Shown here: in pieces, positions 16,597 to 26,102 of the stretch
Layout: each line of letters opens with the position of its first letter
Position numbering within the stretch: position 1 is the stretch's first letter
DNA from: Ferruginibacter sp050611725
GTDB lineage: Bacteria > Bacteroidota > Bacteroidia > Chitinophagales > Chitinophagaceae
Direction: 5' to 3'
Length of the DNA: 64,000 bases
Assembly (NCBI RefSeq): GCF_050611725.1
Contig: NZ_JBODJB010000001.1
Coordinates: 806,001 to 870,000, forward strand
The notes under the pieces: generated by a model
Seen by the model: only the letters and a program-made list of their open reading frames with translations
What the model was told of the DNA's origin: nothing
The model's database searches: none
Translations under genes and position numbers: made by a program

Positions 16597-18204
16597 TTAT
16601 CCGTTCATTGAGGTTAGGAACTCAATATTATCCTTTGTTCCTTTCATGTTCTTCAACAAAGTATTAATAGCTTCTTCTGTATTCATGTCGGCCATATGCT
16701 TACGCAATACCCACATACGTTGGAAGGTATCTTTATCAAGCAACAGATCATCTCTACGTGTTGACGAAGCAACAATATCAATTGCAGGATAGATACGACG
16801 ATTAGACAATTTTCTATCTAATTGTAATTCCATGTTACCGGTACCTTTAAATTCTTCAAAGATTACTTCGTCCATTTTACTACCGGTGTCAACTAACGCA
16901 GTTGCAATGATAGTAAGCGATCCGCCGTTTTCAATTTTACGTGCGGCACCAAAAAATTGTTTTGGTTTTTGCATTGCATTTGCTTCCACACCACCCGATA
17001 AAACTTTACCGCTTGATGGAGCAACTGTATTGTGTGCTCTTGCCAAACGAGTAATGCTATCTAATAAAATAACCACATCATGTCCGCATTCTACCAAACG
17101 TTTTGCTTTCTGTAAAGCGATTGTTGAAACCTTAACATGTTTTTCTGCAGGTTCATCAAACGTACTGGCAATAACTTCTGCCTTTACGCTACGTTCCATA
17201 TCAGTAACCTCTTCCGGTCTTTCATCAACCAGTACGATCATTAAATAACATTCAGGATGATTTTCTGCGATCGCATTTGCCAACTCTTTGAGCAACATGG
17301 TTTTACCTGTTTTAGGCTGTGCCACTATCAATCCACGCTGACCTTTACCGATTGGCGTAAACAGATCCATGATTCTTGTGCTGTAATTATTCGCTTGTGT
17401 AGATAAATTCAATTTTTCGAAAGGGAATAACGGTGTCAGATAATCGAAAGGAACACGGTCCCTAACTTCATCCGGACTTTTGCCGTTGATGGTTTCTACT
17501 TTTAATAAAGCAAAATATTTTTCGCCTTCTTTCGGCGGACGAACACTTCCATAAACAGTATCACCCGTTTTTAATCCGAATAATTTTATTTGAGATGGGG
17601 ATACATAAATATCATCAGGAGAAGACAAATAATTATAATCACTGCTTCTTAAAAAACCATAACCATCGGGCATCATTTCTAAAACACCTTCGCCTAAAAT
17701 AATGCCGTCAAATTCTATATTGAAAACCTGAGGGTCTCTTCTTTGTTGATTTTGTTTTGGTGTGTATTGACGACCATTATCGTCTGTAGGAATTGCTTCC
17801 GGTTGTTGTATATCTTCTTCCTGCAAAAGCGATGCAATAGCAGGTGGAACAGTACTTTGCTCATTGGTGATGGGCTGAAGTTCTTCTTCAAAATCTTCGT
17901 CTTTCTTTACTGCTTTTTTAGCAGGTTCCGGTTTCCTTGCCGCTTTTTGTTCGGGTTTGGCTTTTTCTTGCATTACCTCTGCATCCTCTGTGCTGTTGGA
18001 TGTTGTGGCTTTAATAATGCGTTTACGTTTTGGCTTATCGCCTTCTTCGTTTTTAATGGCTGCGTTCATAATAGCTTGTTTATCAAGAATCTTGTACACA
18101 AGATCTTGTTTGTCTAGTTTTTTAAAGTTTGGAATTTTAAGTTGCTCCGCTATGTCAAGCAACTCGGGAACGACCATATCGTTCAGTTGTAAAATATCGT
18201 ACAT
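16597..18204 (-). CDS. rho: Transcription termination factor Rho
   Basis: Rho is a hexameric ATP-dependent RNA helicase that ends transcription. Domains in order are the N-terminal Rho_N helical domain (1-50), a charged low-complexity insert (about 52-160, rich in Lys, Glu, Pro and Gln), a cold-shock-like RNA-binding domain (about 165-245; GYGFLRSSDYNYL) and the RecA-type ATPase (250-535). Walker A QPKTGKT is at 296-302, Walker B VVILLDSITR near 380, and GGVEANA forms the Q-loop region. E. coli Rho has 419 residues; the extra length is the insert, common in Bacteroidota. It is monocistronic with its own terminator. Confidence 0.96.
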   Translation of the reverse strand: MYDILQLNDMVVPELLDIAEQLKIPNFKKLDKQDLVYKILDKQAIMNAAIKNEEGDKPKRKRIIKATTSNSTEDAEVMQEKAKPEQKAARKPEPAKKAVKKDEDFEEELQPITNEQSTVPPAIASLLQEEDIQQPEAIPTDDNGRQYTPKQNQQRRDPQVFNIEFDGIILGEGVLEMMPDGYGFLRSSDYNYLSSPDDIYVSPSQIKLFGLKTGDTVYGSVRPPKEGEKYFALLKVETINGKSPDEVRDRVPFDYLTPLFPFEKLNLSTQANNYSTRIMDLFTPIGKGQRGLIVAQPKTGKTMLLKELANAIAENHPECYLMIVLVDERPEEVTDMERSVKAEVIASTFDEPAEKHVKVSTIALQKAKRLVECGHDVVILLDSITRLARAHNTVAPSSGKVLSGGVEANAMQKPKQFFGAARKIENGGSLTIIATALVDTGSKMDEVIFEEFKGTGNMELQLDRKLSNRRIYPAIDIVASSTRRDDLLLDKDTFQRMWVLRKHMADMNTEEAINTLLKNMKGTKDNIEFLTSMNG

Positions 18205-18495
18205 AAAAGGTTGAAAATAATTTCTTCAAAAATCCGCTCTTAAAATCTGAAAAATGTATGAGAATTATATGTTGATGGAATGTGACTATCTGATGCAGTA
18301 AGTGAAATTGGATACTCTTAACCAGCCTTATTCCAAAGCAATATTACGATGTTTTTCAATAAATGCAAATTTTTTTATTTAACGGGCTTTTGAACCCTGA
18401 CTGAACAGCAGAGGCCGAGTTTACCCTGAGGTAACGAAGGACTCCTTTCATCTTTAGAACTACCATTGGGCCTTTATCGAAATGTATGGGTCTGT
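18205..18495. other. Intergenic region between ldhA-like gene and rho
   Basis: This 291-base gap carries the rho upstream region on the minus strand and the downstream region of the dehydrogenase gene. The only structure seen is a short TTACC/GGTAA inverted repeat near 18421-18434. I see no ORF or perfect -7 element for rho. Confidence 0.3.
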
Positions 18496-19479
18496 TTACA
18501 CTACTGCATTTTTTAATGGTTCCTTACTTTCAAATGCTTTTATATTGGCCAGTGTTGTTTGTGCAATTTGGTTCAACGCTTCTTCTGTAAAAAATCCCTG
18601 ATGAGCCGTAATTAAAACGTTTGGAAAACTTAGTAGTCTCATGATCAGGTCATCCTGAATGATATTTTCCGATAAATCGTTGAAGAACAGGGTTTCTTCC
18701 TGTTCATAAACATCCAAACCAAGATAGCCGATCTTTCCTGTTTTAAGCGCTTTGATAGCATCAGAAGTTTCTACCAATGCACCACGACTGGTATTGATGA
18801 GCATTACACCATCCTTCATCATAGCTATGGTGTCTTTATTGATCATATGTTTGGTTTGTTCGGTAAGCGGACAATGCAATGAAATGATATCGGCTTGTTG
18901 TACAACATCTATCAATGGTAAATAAGAAACGCCTTTTTCTTCCAGTTGTTTATTGGCAATAAGATCGAATGCAATTACATCGCAACCAAATCCTAACATG
19001 ATCTCACAAAATGCGCTGCCGATCTTTCCTGTACCGATGACACCAACGGTTTTGCCATAAAGATCAAAGCCCGTTAATCTATCCAAAGAAAAATTAGATT
19101 CTCTAACTCTGTTATAGGCTTTATGTGTTTTTCTGTTCAGTGTCAACATTAATGCCACGGCGTGCTCTGCTACTGCATGCGGCGAATAAGCCGGTACTCT
19201 TACAACACTGATATTATTGGCTTTTGCTGCATTCAGATCTACATTATTAAAACCTGCACACCTCAAAGCAATTAATTGTACTCCTGCATTTTTTAATCCG
19301 GTGATGACAGTTGCATTTAATTTATCGTTTACAAAAACACAAACAGCACTGCACCCCGAAACAAGGTTTACGGTTTGTTCAGTTAATGCTGCTTCGTAAT
19401 AATGAATTTCATTCGATTTATTAAAGCGGTCGAAAAATTCCTTATCGTACAGTTTAGCGGAAAAGAAAGCGATTTTCAT
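18496..19479 (-). CDS. ldhA: D-2-hydroxyacid dehydrogenase, D-lactate dehydrogenase-like
   Basis: This 327-residue NAD-dependent cytoplasmic enzyme probably interconverts pyruvate and D-lactate. The NAD-binding motif GTGKIG is at 149-154. The catalytic set is Arg232 (INTSRGALV), Glu near 259-261 (DVYEQEE) and His293 (ITAHQGF). The segments LRCAGFNNVDL and VVRVPAYSPHAVAEHAV are characteristic of the LdhA subgroup, including the Tyr of PAYSP. Length is as expected. It is transcribed alone and divergently from the ClC channel gene; the role is probably fermentative NAD regeneration. Confidence 0.88.
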   Translation of the reverse strand: MKIAFFSAKLYDKEFFDRFNKSNEIHYYEAALTEQTVNLVSGCSAVCVFVNDKLNATVITGLKNAGVQLIALRCAGFNNVDLNAAKANNISVVRVPAYSPHAVAEHAVALMLTLNRKTHKAYNRVRESNFSLDRLTGFDLYGKTVGVIGTGKIGSAFCEIMLGFGCDVIAFDLIANKQLEEKGVSYLPLIDVVQQADIISLHCPLTEQTKHMINKDTIAMMKDGVMLINTSRGALVETSDAIKALKTGKIGYLGLDVYEQEETLFFNDLSENIIQDDLIMRLLSFPNVLITAHQGFFTEEALNQIAQTTLANIKAFESKEPLKNAVV

Positions 19480-19548
19480 AGTATAAAGATAACTCTAATA
19501 TTAGACCGATTGCGATTCTATTAACAACCATACAATTATAAAGAAACT

Positions 19549-19556
19549 TACTTTTG
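19549..19556 (+). promoter_or_regulatory. -7 promoter element of the ClC channel gene (TActTTTG)
   Basis: Perfect TAnnTTTG match 28 bases before the TTG start of the chloride-channel gene, in the divergent region shared with the dehydrogenase. Confidence 0.45.
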
Positions 19557-19584
19557 TAATCTTCTTCAACAATATTGTTATCTA

Positions 19585-21372
19585 TTGAGACCAATTAAAC
19601 TGCTTTATCAAAGCATCATACAAATTGTAAGGGTAAAACTTACCAGAGTACAGTATATTATGCTGATTGCAACACTTACAGGTCTTGTGTCGGGACTTGT
19701 AGCTGTCTTGCTTAAAACCTTAGTACATTATTTAAAAAAATGGATCGAGGAAATGCCGGGGAATCATTTTTCGTACTTATTGTTTCCTACAATTGGTTTA
19801 GTAGTTACCGTTTTTATTATTCGTCGTTTTTTTGGCGAACAAATAGAAAAAGGTATTGGTATGGTGCTTAAAGCCATTGCAGGAAAATCGTCTTTTATTC
19901 CTTTAAAACATACATATGCACATGTAATTACGAGTTCATTTACAGTTGGTCTTGGAGGATCGGGAGGTTTGGAGGCCCCAATTGTAGCAACAGGCTCAGC
20001 CGTTGGTTCAAATTTGGCTCGTATCAGTGATCTGAATTATCAGGAAAGAACTTTGTTGATTGCCTGTGGTGCAGCAGCTGGAATTGCGGCGGTTTTTAAT
20101 GCGCCGATAGCAGGAGTGATTTTTGCTATTGAGCTTTTACTAACGGAAACGATTGTAAGTTATTTTATTCCCCTGATTATTTCTTCTGTTGTAGGTGCAT
20201 TATGTTCTAAAATAATTTTGCAGGAATCCATTCTTTTCAATTTTGTTTTAAAACAAAACTTCGATTATAAGAATGTGCCTTTCTATATTCTACTTGGAAT
20301 TTTTGCAGGATTTATTTCATTGTATTACGCAAAAGTTTTTAAAGCCACAGAACATAAAATTCATGGATGGAAAATAAATGCATATCTAAAAACGATCATC
20401 GGCGGTTTATTGTTGATGAGCTTTTATTTTGTTTTACCACCTTTGTTTGGTGAAGGCTATGATAGCATAAAATCGGTTGCAAATGGCTCTTTTACTTCTT
20501 TTACAGATAATACAATGTTGCTTTCCGGGCTCGGGAATAATTGGGGTATTCTTGCATTTACAGCGTTGATAATTTTAGCGAAACCAATTGCAACAGCTAT
20601 TACCATTGGCAGCGGTGGTAATACCGGAAACTTTGCACCATCTTTGTTTACAGGATCTTATCTCGGATTTCTTTTTTCTAAATTAGTTAACCTCACTCCA
20701 TGGATTAAAATACCTACTAGTAATTTTAGTCTTGTTGGTATGGCGGGGGTATTAAGTGGAGTGATGTATTGTCCCTTGACTGCGATCTTTCTTATTGCAG
20801 AAATTACGAATGGGTATGAATTATTTATTCCGTTGATGATCGTTTCTTCTATTTCTTTTTTTATTGCAAAGTCGTATAATCATTTTTCAATGGAGATAAA
20901 ACAACTGGCTTTAGAGGGGCAGATATTCACAGATAAAAAGGAAAAGAATATTCTTACGTCTATTAAATTGGATAGTATGTTACAAGACACTTACGAAACA
21001 ATTGCTATTGACAAACAATTAAAAGACCTGATAGAAATTATTAAACGCAGTGAGAAAAATATTTTTGCCGTAACAGATAATAAAGGAAGATTTGCCGGTA
21101 TCGTCGAATTAAATGATATCAAACAAAAAATATTTCAGCCAGAAGAATTTGGTAAACTATCTGTGAAATCGATTATGAAAAAACCTTCTGCAATTTTAAC
21201 GATAGATCAGGATATGCATACAGTGATGGAAAATTTCGATACTACACAAAGTTGGTATTTACCCGTATTGGATAATGAAAGAAGATTTCTTGGATTTATT
21301 TCTAAAACAAAGCTCTTTACCAAATACAGAGAGATCCTTTCTTCTCAGGGGGATATATATGAAGAGTCGTAA
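19585..21372 (+). CDS. ClC-family chloride channel/antiporter with C-terminal CBS pair
   Basis: This 595-residue integral membrane protein has about 10-12 helices followed by a cytoplasmic tandem CBS domain (about 450-590; IFAVTDNKGRFAGIVELND and WYLPVLDNERRFLGFIS). Selectivity segments are GGSGGLEAP (124-132), with Glu130 at the gating-glutamate position, and GSGGNTGNFAPSLF near 345, corresponding to GxFxP. Presence of the gating Glu fits Cl-/H+ exchange or fast gating. CBS pairs usually bind adenine nucleotides and regulate transport. The start is a TTG; the family N terminus begins close to it. Physiological role could be acid resistance or osmotic balance. Confidence 0.87.
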   Translation: MRPIKLLYQSIIQIVRVKLTRVQYIMLIATLTGLVSGLVAVLLKTLVHYLKKWIEEMPGNHFSYLLFPTIGLVVTVFIIRRFFGEQIEKGIGMVLKAIAGKSSFIPLKHTYAHVITSSFTVGLGGSGGLEAPIVATGSAVGSNLARISDLNYQERTLLIACGAAAGIAAVFNAPIAGVIFAIELLLTETIVSYFIPLIISSVVGALCSKIILQESILFNFVLKQNFDYKNVPFYILLGIFAGFISLYYAKVFKATEHKIHGWKINAYLKTIIGGLLLMSFYFVLPPLFGEGYDSIKSVANGSFTSFTDNTMLLSGLGNNWGILAFTALIILAKPIATAITIGSGGNTGNFAPSLFTGSYLGFLFSKLVNLTPWIKIPTSNFSLVGMAGVLSGVMYCPLTAIFLIAEITNGYELFIPLMIVSSISFFIAKSYNHFSMEIKQLALEGQIFTDKKEKNILTSIKLDSMLQDTYETIAIDKQLKDLIEIIKRSEKNIFAVTDNKGRFAGIVELNDIKQKIFQPEEFGKLSVKSIMKKPSAILTIDQDMHTVMENFDTTQSWYLPVLDNERRFLGFISKTKLFTKYREILSSQGDIYEES

Positions 21373-21396
21373 AATATTCAGCTAAGCACAATATTG

Positions 21397-21404
21397 TATA
21401 TTTG
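21397..21404 (+). promoter_or_regulatory. -7 promoter element of asnS (TAtaTTTG)
   Basis: Perfect TAnnTTTG match 20 bases before the asnS ATG, in the 52-base gap after the ClC gene. Confidence 0.5.
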
Positions 21405-21424
21405 CACCCTCAAACAAGCGTTTT

Positions 21425-22867
21425 ATGTTCAACAAAAGAATCAAGATCAAAGAATTGTTGTCGAGTGACAAGGTCAATTATGAGGCTACCGTAATGGGAT
21501 GGGTACGAACTTTTCGTAACAATCAATTTATAGCATTGAATGATGGTAGTACTAATAGTAATATACAGGTAGTAGCAGAATTGGGAAAATTTGATGATGC
21601 TGTTTTAAAACGACTTACAACCGGTGCTTGTATCAAAGCAACCGGCGAAGTAATTGCTTCTTTGGGAAAAGGACAAAAAGTAGAATTAAAAGCAACTTCA
21701 ATAGAAATTTTAGGTGATAGTGATGCAGAAAAATTTCCATTGCAACCTAAAAAACATAGTCTTGAGTTTTTGAGAGAGATCGCTCATTTGCGTTTTCGTA
21801 CAAACACATTCGGTGCGGTTTTTCGTGTACGCCATACGTTAGCATTTGCGATTCATAAGTTTTTTAATGATAGAGGATTTGTTTATCTGCATACGCCGAT
21901 CATTACTGCAAGTGATGCCGAAGGTGCCGGAGAAATGTTCAGGGTAACAACTTTACCGATTGATGGAACAGCTCCAAAAAATGACGATGGCTCAATAAAT
22001 TTCAAAGAAGATTTCTTTGGTAAGAGCACTAACCTTACCGTGAGCGGACAATTAGAAGGAGAATTGGCCGCAATGGCATTCAGCGAAATTTATACTTTCG
22101 GTCCAACCTTTAGAGCTGAAAACAGCAATACCACAAGGCATTTGGCGGAATTTTGGATGATAGAGCCTGAAGTTGCTTTCAATGATCTGGAAGACAATAT
22201 GAACCTTGCTGAAGATTTTATTAAATACATCATCGGCTATGCGATGGAAAATAATAGAGAAGATCTTGAATTTTTAGCACAGCGTTTAGAGGAAGAAGAA
22301 AAATCAAAACCACAAGCCGAAAGAAGTGAAATGGGATTGATCGATAAATTGAAATTTGTTGTTGAAAATAATTTTGAGAGACTGACTTATACCGAGGCGA
22401 TTGAAATTTTAAAGGAAAGTAATCATAACAAGAAAAAGAAATTCCAATATTTGATCGATGGTTGGGGGATAGATCTGCAAAGTGAGCACGAAAGATACCT
22501 GGTAGAAAAGCATTTTAAAAAACCGGTTATACTTACCAATTATCCTAAAGACATCAAAGCGTTTTATATGCGTCAAAACGATGACGGTAAAACAGTAGCG
22601 GCCATGGATATTCTTGCGCCGGGTATTGGAGAAATTGTAGGAGGCTCTCAAAGAGAAGAACGTTTGGATAAGCTAACGCAACGCATGAACGAAATGCATA
22701 TTCCTACTGAGGAAATGAGTTTTTATTTAGATACCCGCCGCTTTGGCAGTTGTCCGCATGCTGGTTTCGGGCTTGGGTTTGAGCGTTTAGTACAGTTTGT
22801 AACAGGTATGGGTAATATCAGAGACGTAATTCCTTTCCCTCGTTATCCAAAGAGTGCGGAGTTTTAA
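21425..22867 (+). CDS. asnS: Asparaginyl-tRNA synthetase
   Basis: AsnRS charges tRNA-Asn with asparagine using ATP in the cytoplasm. This 480-residue class II synthetase starts with an OB-fold anticodon-binding domain (about 15-110; VMGWVRTFRNNQFIALNDGS). The catalytic core follows: motif 1 near FFNDRGFVYLHTP, motif 2 near FGPTFRAENSNTTRHLAEFWMIEPE, and motif 3 GFGLGFERLVQFVTGM near the C terminus. Length and motifs match bacterial AsnS rather than AspS. It has its own -7 element and is followed by an intrinsic terminator, so it is a single-gene unit. Confidence 0.96.
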   Translation: MFNKRIKIKELLSSDKVNYEATVMGWVRTFRNNQFIALNDGSTNSNIQVVAELGKFDDAVLKRLTTGACIKATGEVIASLGKGQKVELKATSIEILGDSDAEKFPLQPKKHSLEFLREIAHLRFRTNTFGAVFRVRHTLAFAIHKFFNDRGFVYLHTPIITASDAEGAGEMFRVTTLPIDGTAPKNDDGSINFKEDFFGKSTNLTVSGQLEGELAAMAFSEIYTFGPTFRAENSNTTRHLAEFWMIEPEVAFNDLEDNMNLAEDFIKYIIGYAMENNREDLEFLAQRLEEEEKSKPQAERSEMGLIDKLKFVVENNFERLTYTEAIEILKESNHNKKKKFQYLIDGWGIDLQSEHERYLVEKHFKKPVILTNYPKDIKAFYMRQNDDGKTVAAMDILAPGIGEIVGGSQREERLDKLTQRMNEMHIPTEEMSFYLDTRRFGSCPHAGFGLGFERLVQFVTGMGNIRDVIPFPRYPKSAEF

Positions 22868-22897
22868 ACTCATAAACTAAATAGAACGTTATTTTGT

Positions 22898-22939
22898 TTG
22901 CCATTAAGCTTGAAAGGCTTCTTCCAAGTTTGATGGCAA
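22898..22939 (+). terminator. Intrinsic terminator after asnS
   Basis: TTGCCAT (22898-22904) pairs with ATGGCAA (22933-22939), enclosing a second CTTG/CAAG stem, and a TTTGTTTTT run follows. Its position argues against translation of the next gene from codons around 22941. Confidence 0.6.
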
Positions 22940-23015
22940 TTTGTTTTTAGGCAGCTTTATCTTCCTTCAACAAATCTTATTAAAGATTATTAGCATAAAT
23001 TTACAGGCTCTACTA

Positions 23016-25340
23016 ATGTTGTTGTACAAAGCATATAAATATATATTAACTGGGGTCATTTTTTTGATTGGTGGTTTTTGTGCAAACGCACAATGCACTA
23101 CTACTATCAATGCTTTTCCATATACACAAGATTTTGAAACTACTGATGGAGGATGGACGGTAGGCGGTGTTAGTAGCGACTGGGGGTATGGTACTCCAAG
23201 AAAACCAATCATTAACTCGTCTTATTCCGGAATAAAATGCTGGATGGTAGGAGATCCGCAATCAAGTAATTATAATGGTAGCCAGGCTTCCTGGGTACAA
23301 ACTCAATGTTTTGATTTTACAAATTTGCAATACCCAATAATATCATTTTCGTTGTGGTCAGAATCTGAAAGAAATTATGATGGCACAGGGTTTCAATATT
23401 CAACAGATGGTGGCAATACCTGGTTAGATGCAGGGGTATATAATGGCTTATCGGATTGTTTAAATCAAAATTGGTACAACACTTCTTCAGTGCGGTATCT
23501 TACCTTGATGAATTCAAGAAGTGGTTGGTCGGGAAGTTCTAGAGGATGGGTTACCGCAATGATACAGCTTCCAACACTGGGTGGGAAAAACAACATTCGG
23601 TTTCGGTTTGTTTTTGGCTCAGGGTCTATCAATAATAATTTTGACGGAGTGGCTATAGATGATTTTAGTGTTAGTAATGCACCGCCCAATAAAGCCGATT
23701 TTACATCTAGTTGTGTTGGGAACAATAAAGTTGTTTTTGCTGATCAGTCTGATCTATGCCCCACTTCTTTTCGTTGGGATTTTGGTGATCCTGCTTCAGG
23801 GGCTAATAATGTATCTACATTTCAAGGCCCTGAACATATTTTTTCGTCGACCGGTACATTTAATATAACCCTAACCGTTAGTGGCGGCGGAAATGCTCCA
23901 TCAACCATCACACACCCTGTCACTATTATGACACTTACATCGGCTATAGTAACGCCGATCAACTGCGGAGGAGATAATAATGGAGCTATATCTGTAAGCG
24001 TAACCGGAGGTACGAGCCCGTTAACATATAATTGGAATACAAATCCTGTTCAAACAACAGCTACTGCAACCAATCTTTCTGCAGGGTCCTATACTGTGAA
24101 TGTTGGCTCTACCGGAGGTTGTACGTCTTCGCTTACCATCGATCTTCCAGGACCACCACCATTAAAACATATAATAACCGCAGTTAATCCGGGTTGTATT
24201 GCCCCAACCGGCTCAATAACTATTGAGGAGTCTGGGGGAGCTTCTCCCTATACATATAGCTGGTCACCGAATGTAGGCAATACTGCTTCTATTTCCGGAT
24301 TATTGGCGGGCACTTATACAATAACGGTGACGGATAAATCTTCCTGTACGGATATTTTTTCTGTTGATCTTGTAACAGTAACACCCCCCAATGTAACAAT
24401 TGCAAACAAAACAGATGTTAGTTGTAATGGAGGCAACAATGGAACAGCTACCGCAATTATAACGGGAGGTACAGATCCAATGATATATAATTGGGATACC
24501 AATCCGATCCAAACTTCTACAACAGCAACAGGCTTAACTGCCGGTGTATATAATTTTAAAGTTAAAGATGATGATGGCTGTACTGGCAATGCATCTGTTA
24601 CAATTACTGAACCACCTTTAACAACCGTAAATGTTGCTACAGCAAATTCAACCTGTGGCTTATCCAACGGAAGTATAAATATTTCTCCATCAGGCGGTGC
24701 AGCTAATTATCAATATACATGGACGCCGGCCATCAGTACAAATGCTGTTGCAAATAATGTAAAGCCTGGTAGATATGCCGTTGAGTTGAAGGACAATGCC
24801 GGATGCATTACCAATGTATCAGATATACGAGTTAGCAATATTGGCGCACCAACAAAAATATTTTTGGGTAAAGACACAACTATTTGCATAGGCGAAAGGG
24901 TTGTTTTATCAACTGCTATTACAGGTAATTATTTATGGTCGGATAATTCCACTTTGCCAACTTATACAGTGAACCAAACTGGTAAATATTGGTTAAGACT
25001 TACCAATCAGGATGGCTGTGTTTCTTCCGATACAATAAATGTAGATGTTGTAAGCAATTGTGTTGATATATATTTCCCTACAGGCTTTTCACCCAATGGC
25101 GATGGGTTGAATGACCAATTTGGTCCGATTGGTAATTTGAATGCAGTCAGCAATTACACCTTATCAATTTATAATCGTTGGGGAGGATTGGTTTTTGCCA
25201 GCAACGATCCAAGAAAAAGGTGGTCAGGAGATTTGAACGGAGCATTAACAGCCAATGCTACTTTTACCTGGCATGCATCTTACACTTTTGAAGGTAGCGG
25301 TACAAAATTTAAAAAAGGTGTGATAGTAATTGTGAGATGA
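23016..25340 (+). CDS. Secreted PKD/SprB-repeat protein with gliding-motility-type C-terminal domain
   Basis: This 774-residue surface protein has a signal peptide (ending FCANAQ, about 25). An N-terminal jelly-roll-like domain (about 30-220) follows, then a PKD-like domain (about 230-305; FRWDFGDP and SSTGTFNITLTVSG). About four SprB-type repeats (about 310-625) share the pattern P-x-x-Y-x-W...AG-x-Y-x-V-x-V-x-D-x-x-GC. The C-terminal CHU_C/gliding-motility domain (about 690-774; YFPTGFSPNGDGLNDQFGP) routes cargo to the type IX secretion system. It is probably an adhesin-like protein on the cell surface. The ATG at 23016 is chosen because a longer frame would overlap the asnS terminator and bury the signal peptide. 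Confidence 0.85.
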   Translation: MLLYKAYKYILTGVIFLIGGFCANAQCTTTINAFPYTQDFETTDGGWTVGGVSSDWGYGTPRKPIINSSYSGIKCWMVGDPQSSNYNGSQASWVQTQCFDFTNLQYPIISFSLWSESERNYDGTGFQYSTDGGNTWLDAGVYNGLSDCLNQNWYNTSSVRYLTLMNSRSGWSGSSRGWVTAMIQLPTLGGKNNIRFRFVFGSGSINNNFDGVAIDDFSVSNAPPNKADFTSSCVGNNKVVFADQSDLCPTSFRWDFGDPASGANNVSTFQGPEHIFSSTGTFNITLTVSGGGNAPSTITHPVTIMTLTSAIVTPINCGGDNNGAISVSVTGGTSPLTYNWNTNPVQTTATATNLSAGSYTVNVGSTGGCTSSLTIDLPGPPPLKHIITAVNPGCIAPTGSITIEESGGASPYTYSWSPNVGNTASISGLLAGTYTITVTDKSSCTDIFSVDLVTVTPPNVTIANKTDVSCNGGNNGTATAIITGGTDPMIYNWDTNPIQTSTTATGLTAGVYNFKVKDDDGCTGNASVTITEPPLTTVNVATANSTCGLSNGSINISPSGGAANYQYTWTPAISTNAVANNVKPGRYAVELKDNAGCITNVSDIRVSNIGAPTKIFLGKDTTICIGERVVLSTAITGNYLWSDNSTLPTYTVNQTGKYWLRLTNQDGCVSSDTINVDVVSNCVDIYFPTGFSPNGDGLNDQFGPIGNLNAVSNYTLSIYNRWGGLVFASNDPRKRWSGDLNGALTANATFTWHASYTFEGSGTKFKKGVIVIVR

Positions 25341-25365
25341 TACTTTGATACATTAATTTTATCAG

Positions 25366-25599
25366 ATGACAGATGATTTGAAACCCGATGGCGAATTATT
25401 GGTGCAATTGGTAATAATGAAAATGCCATTTGGAAAATATAAAGACAGATTACTTTGTGATCTGCCGGTATCTTACCTTGAATGGTTTCAACGAGAAGGA
25501 TTCCCAAAGGGGAAACTCGGTATGTTGTTACAAACGATGTATGAAATAAAAATAAATGGTATCGAAGATTTACTTCGACCGTTAAAAAATATGCGATGA
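25366..25599 (+). CDS. DUF3820 family small protein
   Basis: This 77-residue protein carries the DUF3820 hallmark MPFGKYKDRLLCDLP followed by SYLEWFQREGFPKGKLG. The family is small, cytoplasmic and of unknown function, sometimes labelled as quorum-regulated virulence factor without relevance here. The stop overlaps the start of the cupin gene (ATGA), indicating translational coupling. It heads a four-gene run (DUF3820, cupin, unknown, M90 peptidase). Confidence 0.8.
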   Translation: MTDDLKPDGELLVQLVIMKMPFGKYKDRLLCDLPVSYLEWFQREGFPKGKLGMLLQTMYEIKINGIEDLLRPLKNMR

Positions 25600-26099
25600 C
25601 ACTTTCTGCTCAACAACTTATTCAGCAATATCATTTACTGCCACATCCCGAAGGGGGCTGGTATAAAGAAACTTACAAGAGCAACGAATCGATACAGGAA
25701 GAAGCTTTACCTGAAAGGTTTGAGCACAGCAGGGTGTTTTCAACGGCTATTTATTTTTTATTGGAGCAAGGAAATTTTTCAGCGTTCCATCGTATTAAAA
25801 GCGATGAGTGTTGGCATTTTTATGCAGGGGAAACATTGCAGGTGTTTGTGATACAAAACAACGGCGTGTTAGATATTATTAATTTGGGAAGTGATATTAG
25901 CAAAGGGGAATTGTTTCAATATGTAGTGCCTGCCAATTGCTGGTTTGCAAGCAGGCCTGCAGCTAATAGCAATTTTTGTTTTGTTGGATGTACGGTTTCA
26001 CCGGGTTTTGATTTTGCAGATTTTGAATTAGCTGATGCAAATATATTGGCAGCAAAATATCACCAGCATAAAAAGATCATCAACGAATTGTGCAGATAG
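25596..26099 (+). CDS. Cupin protein of the DUF985 family
   Basis: This 167-residue single-domain cupin matches the DUF985 family. It shows HPEGGWYKETYKS near the N terminus, STAIYFLLEQGNFSAFHRIKSDECWHFYAGE as the first cupin motif, and VPANCWFASRP plus FVGCTVSPGFDFADFEL in the second half. The family includes sugar-epimerase-like and unassigned small beta-barrels, and the His and Glu of the first motif may bind metal. Its start overlaps the stop of the DUF3820 gene by four bases and the next gene starts three bases after its stop, so it is clearly part of an operon. The substrate is unknown. Confidence 0.82.
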   Translation: MTLSAQQLIQQYHLLPHPEGGWYKETYKSNESIQEEALPERFEHSRVFSTAIYFLLEQGNFSAFHRIKSDECWHFYAGETLQVFVIQNNGVLDIINLGSDISKGELFQYVVPANCWFASRPAANSNFCFVGCTVSPGFDFADFELADANILAAKYHQHKKIINELCR

Positions 26100-26102
26100 A
26101 CT

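Noticed and set aside
16832..17248. Plus-strand open frame opposite rho
   Set aside because: Shadow of the highly conserved Rho ATPase domain.
18449..18456. CATCTTTA string like the -7 box of the shared module
   Set aside because: No boxes at -10, -31 or -62 offsets and no gene downstream on that strand.
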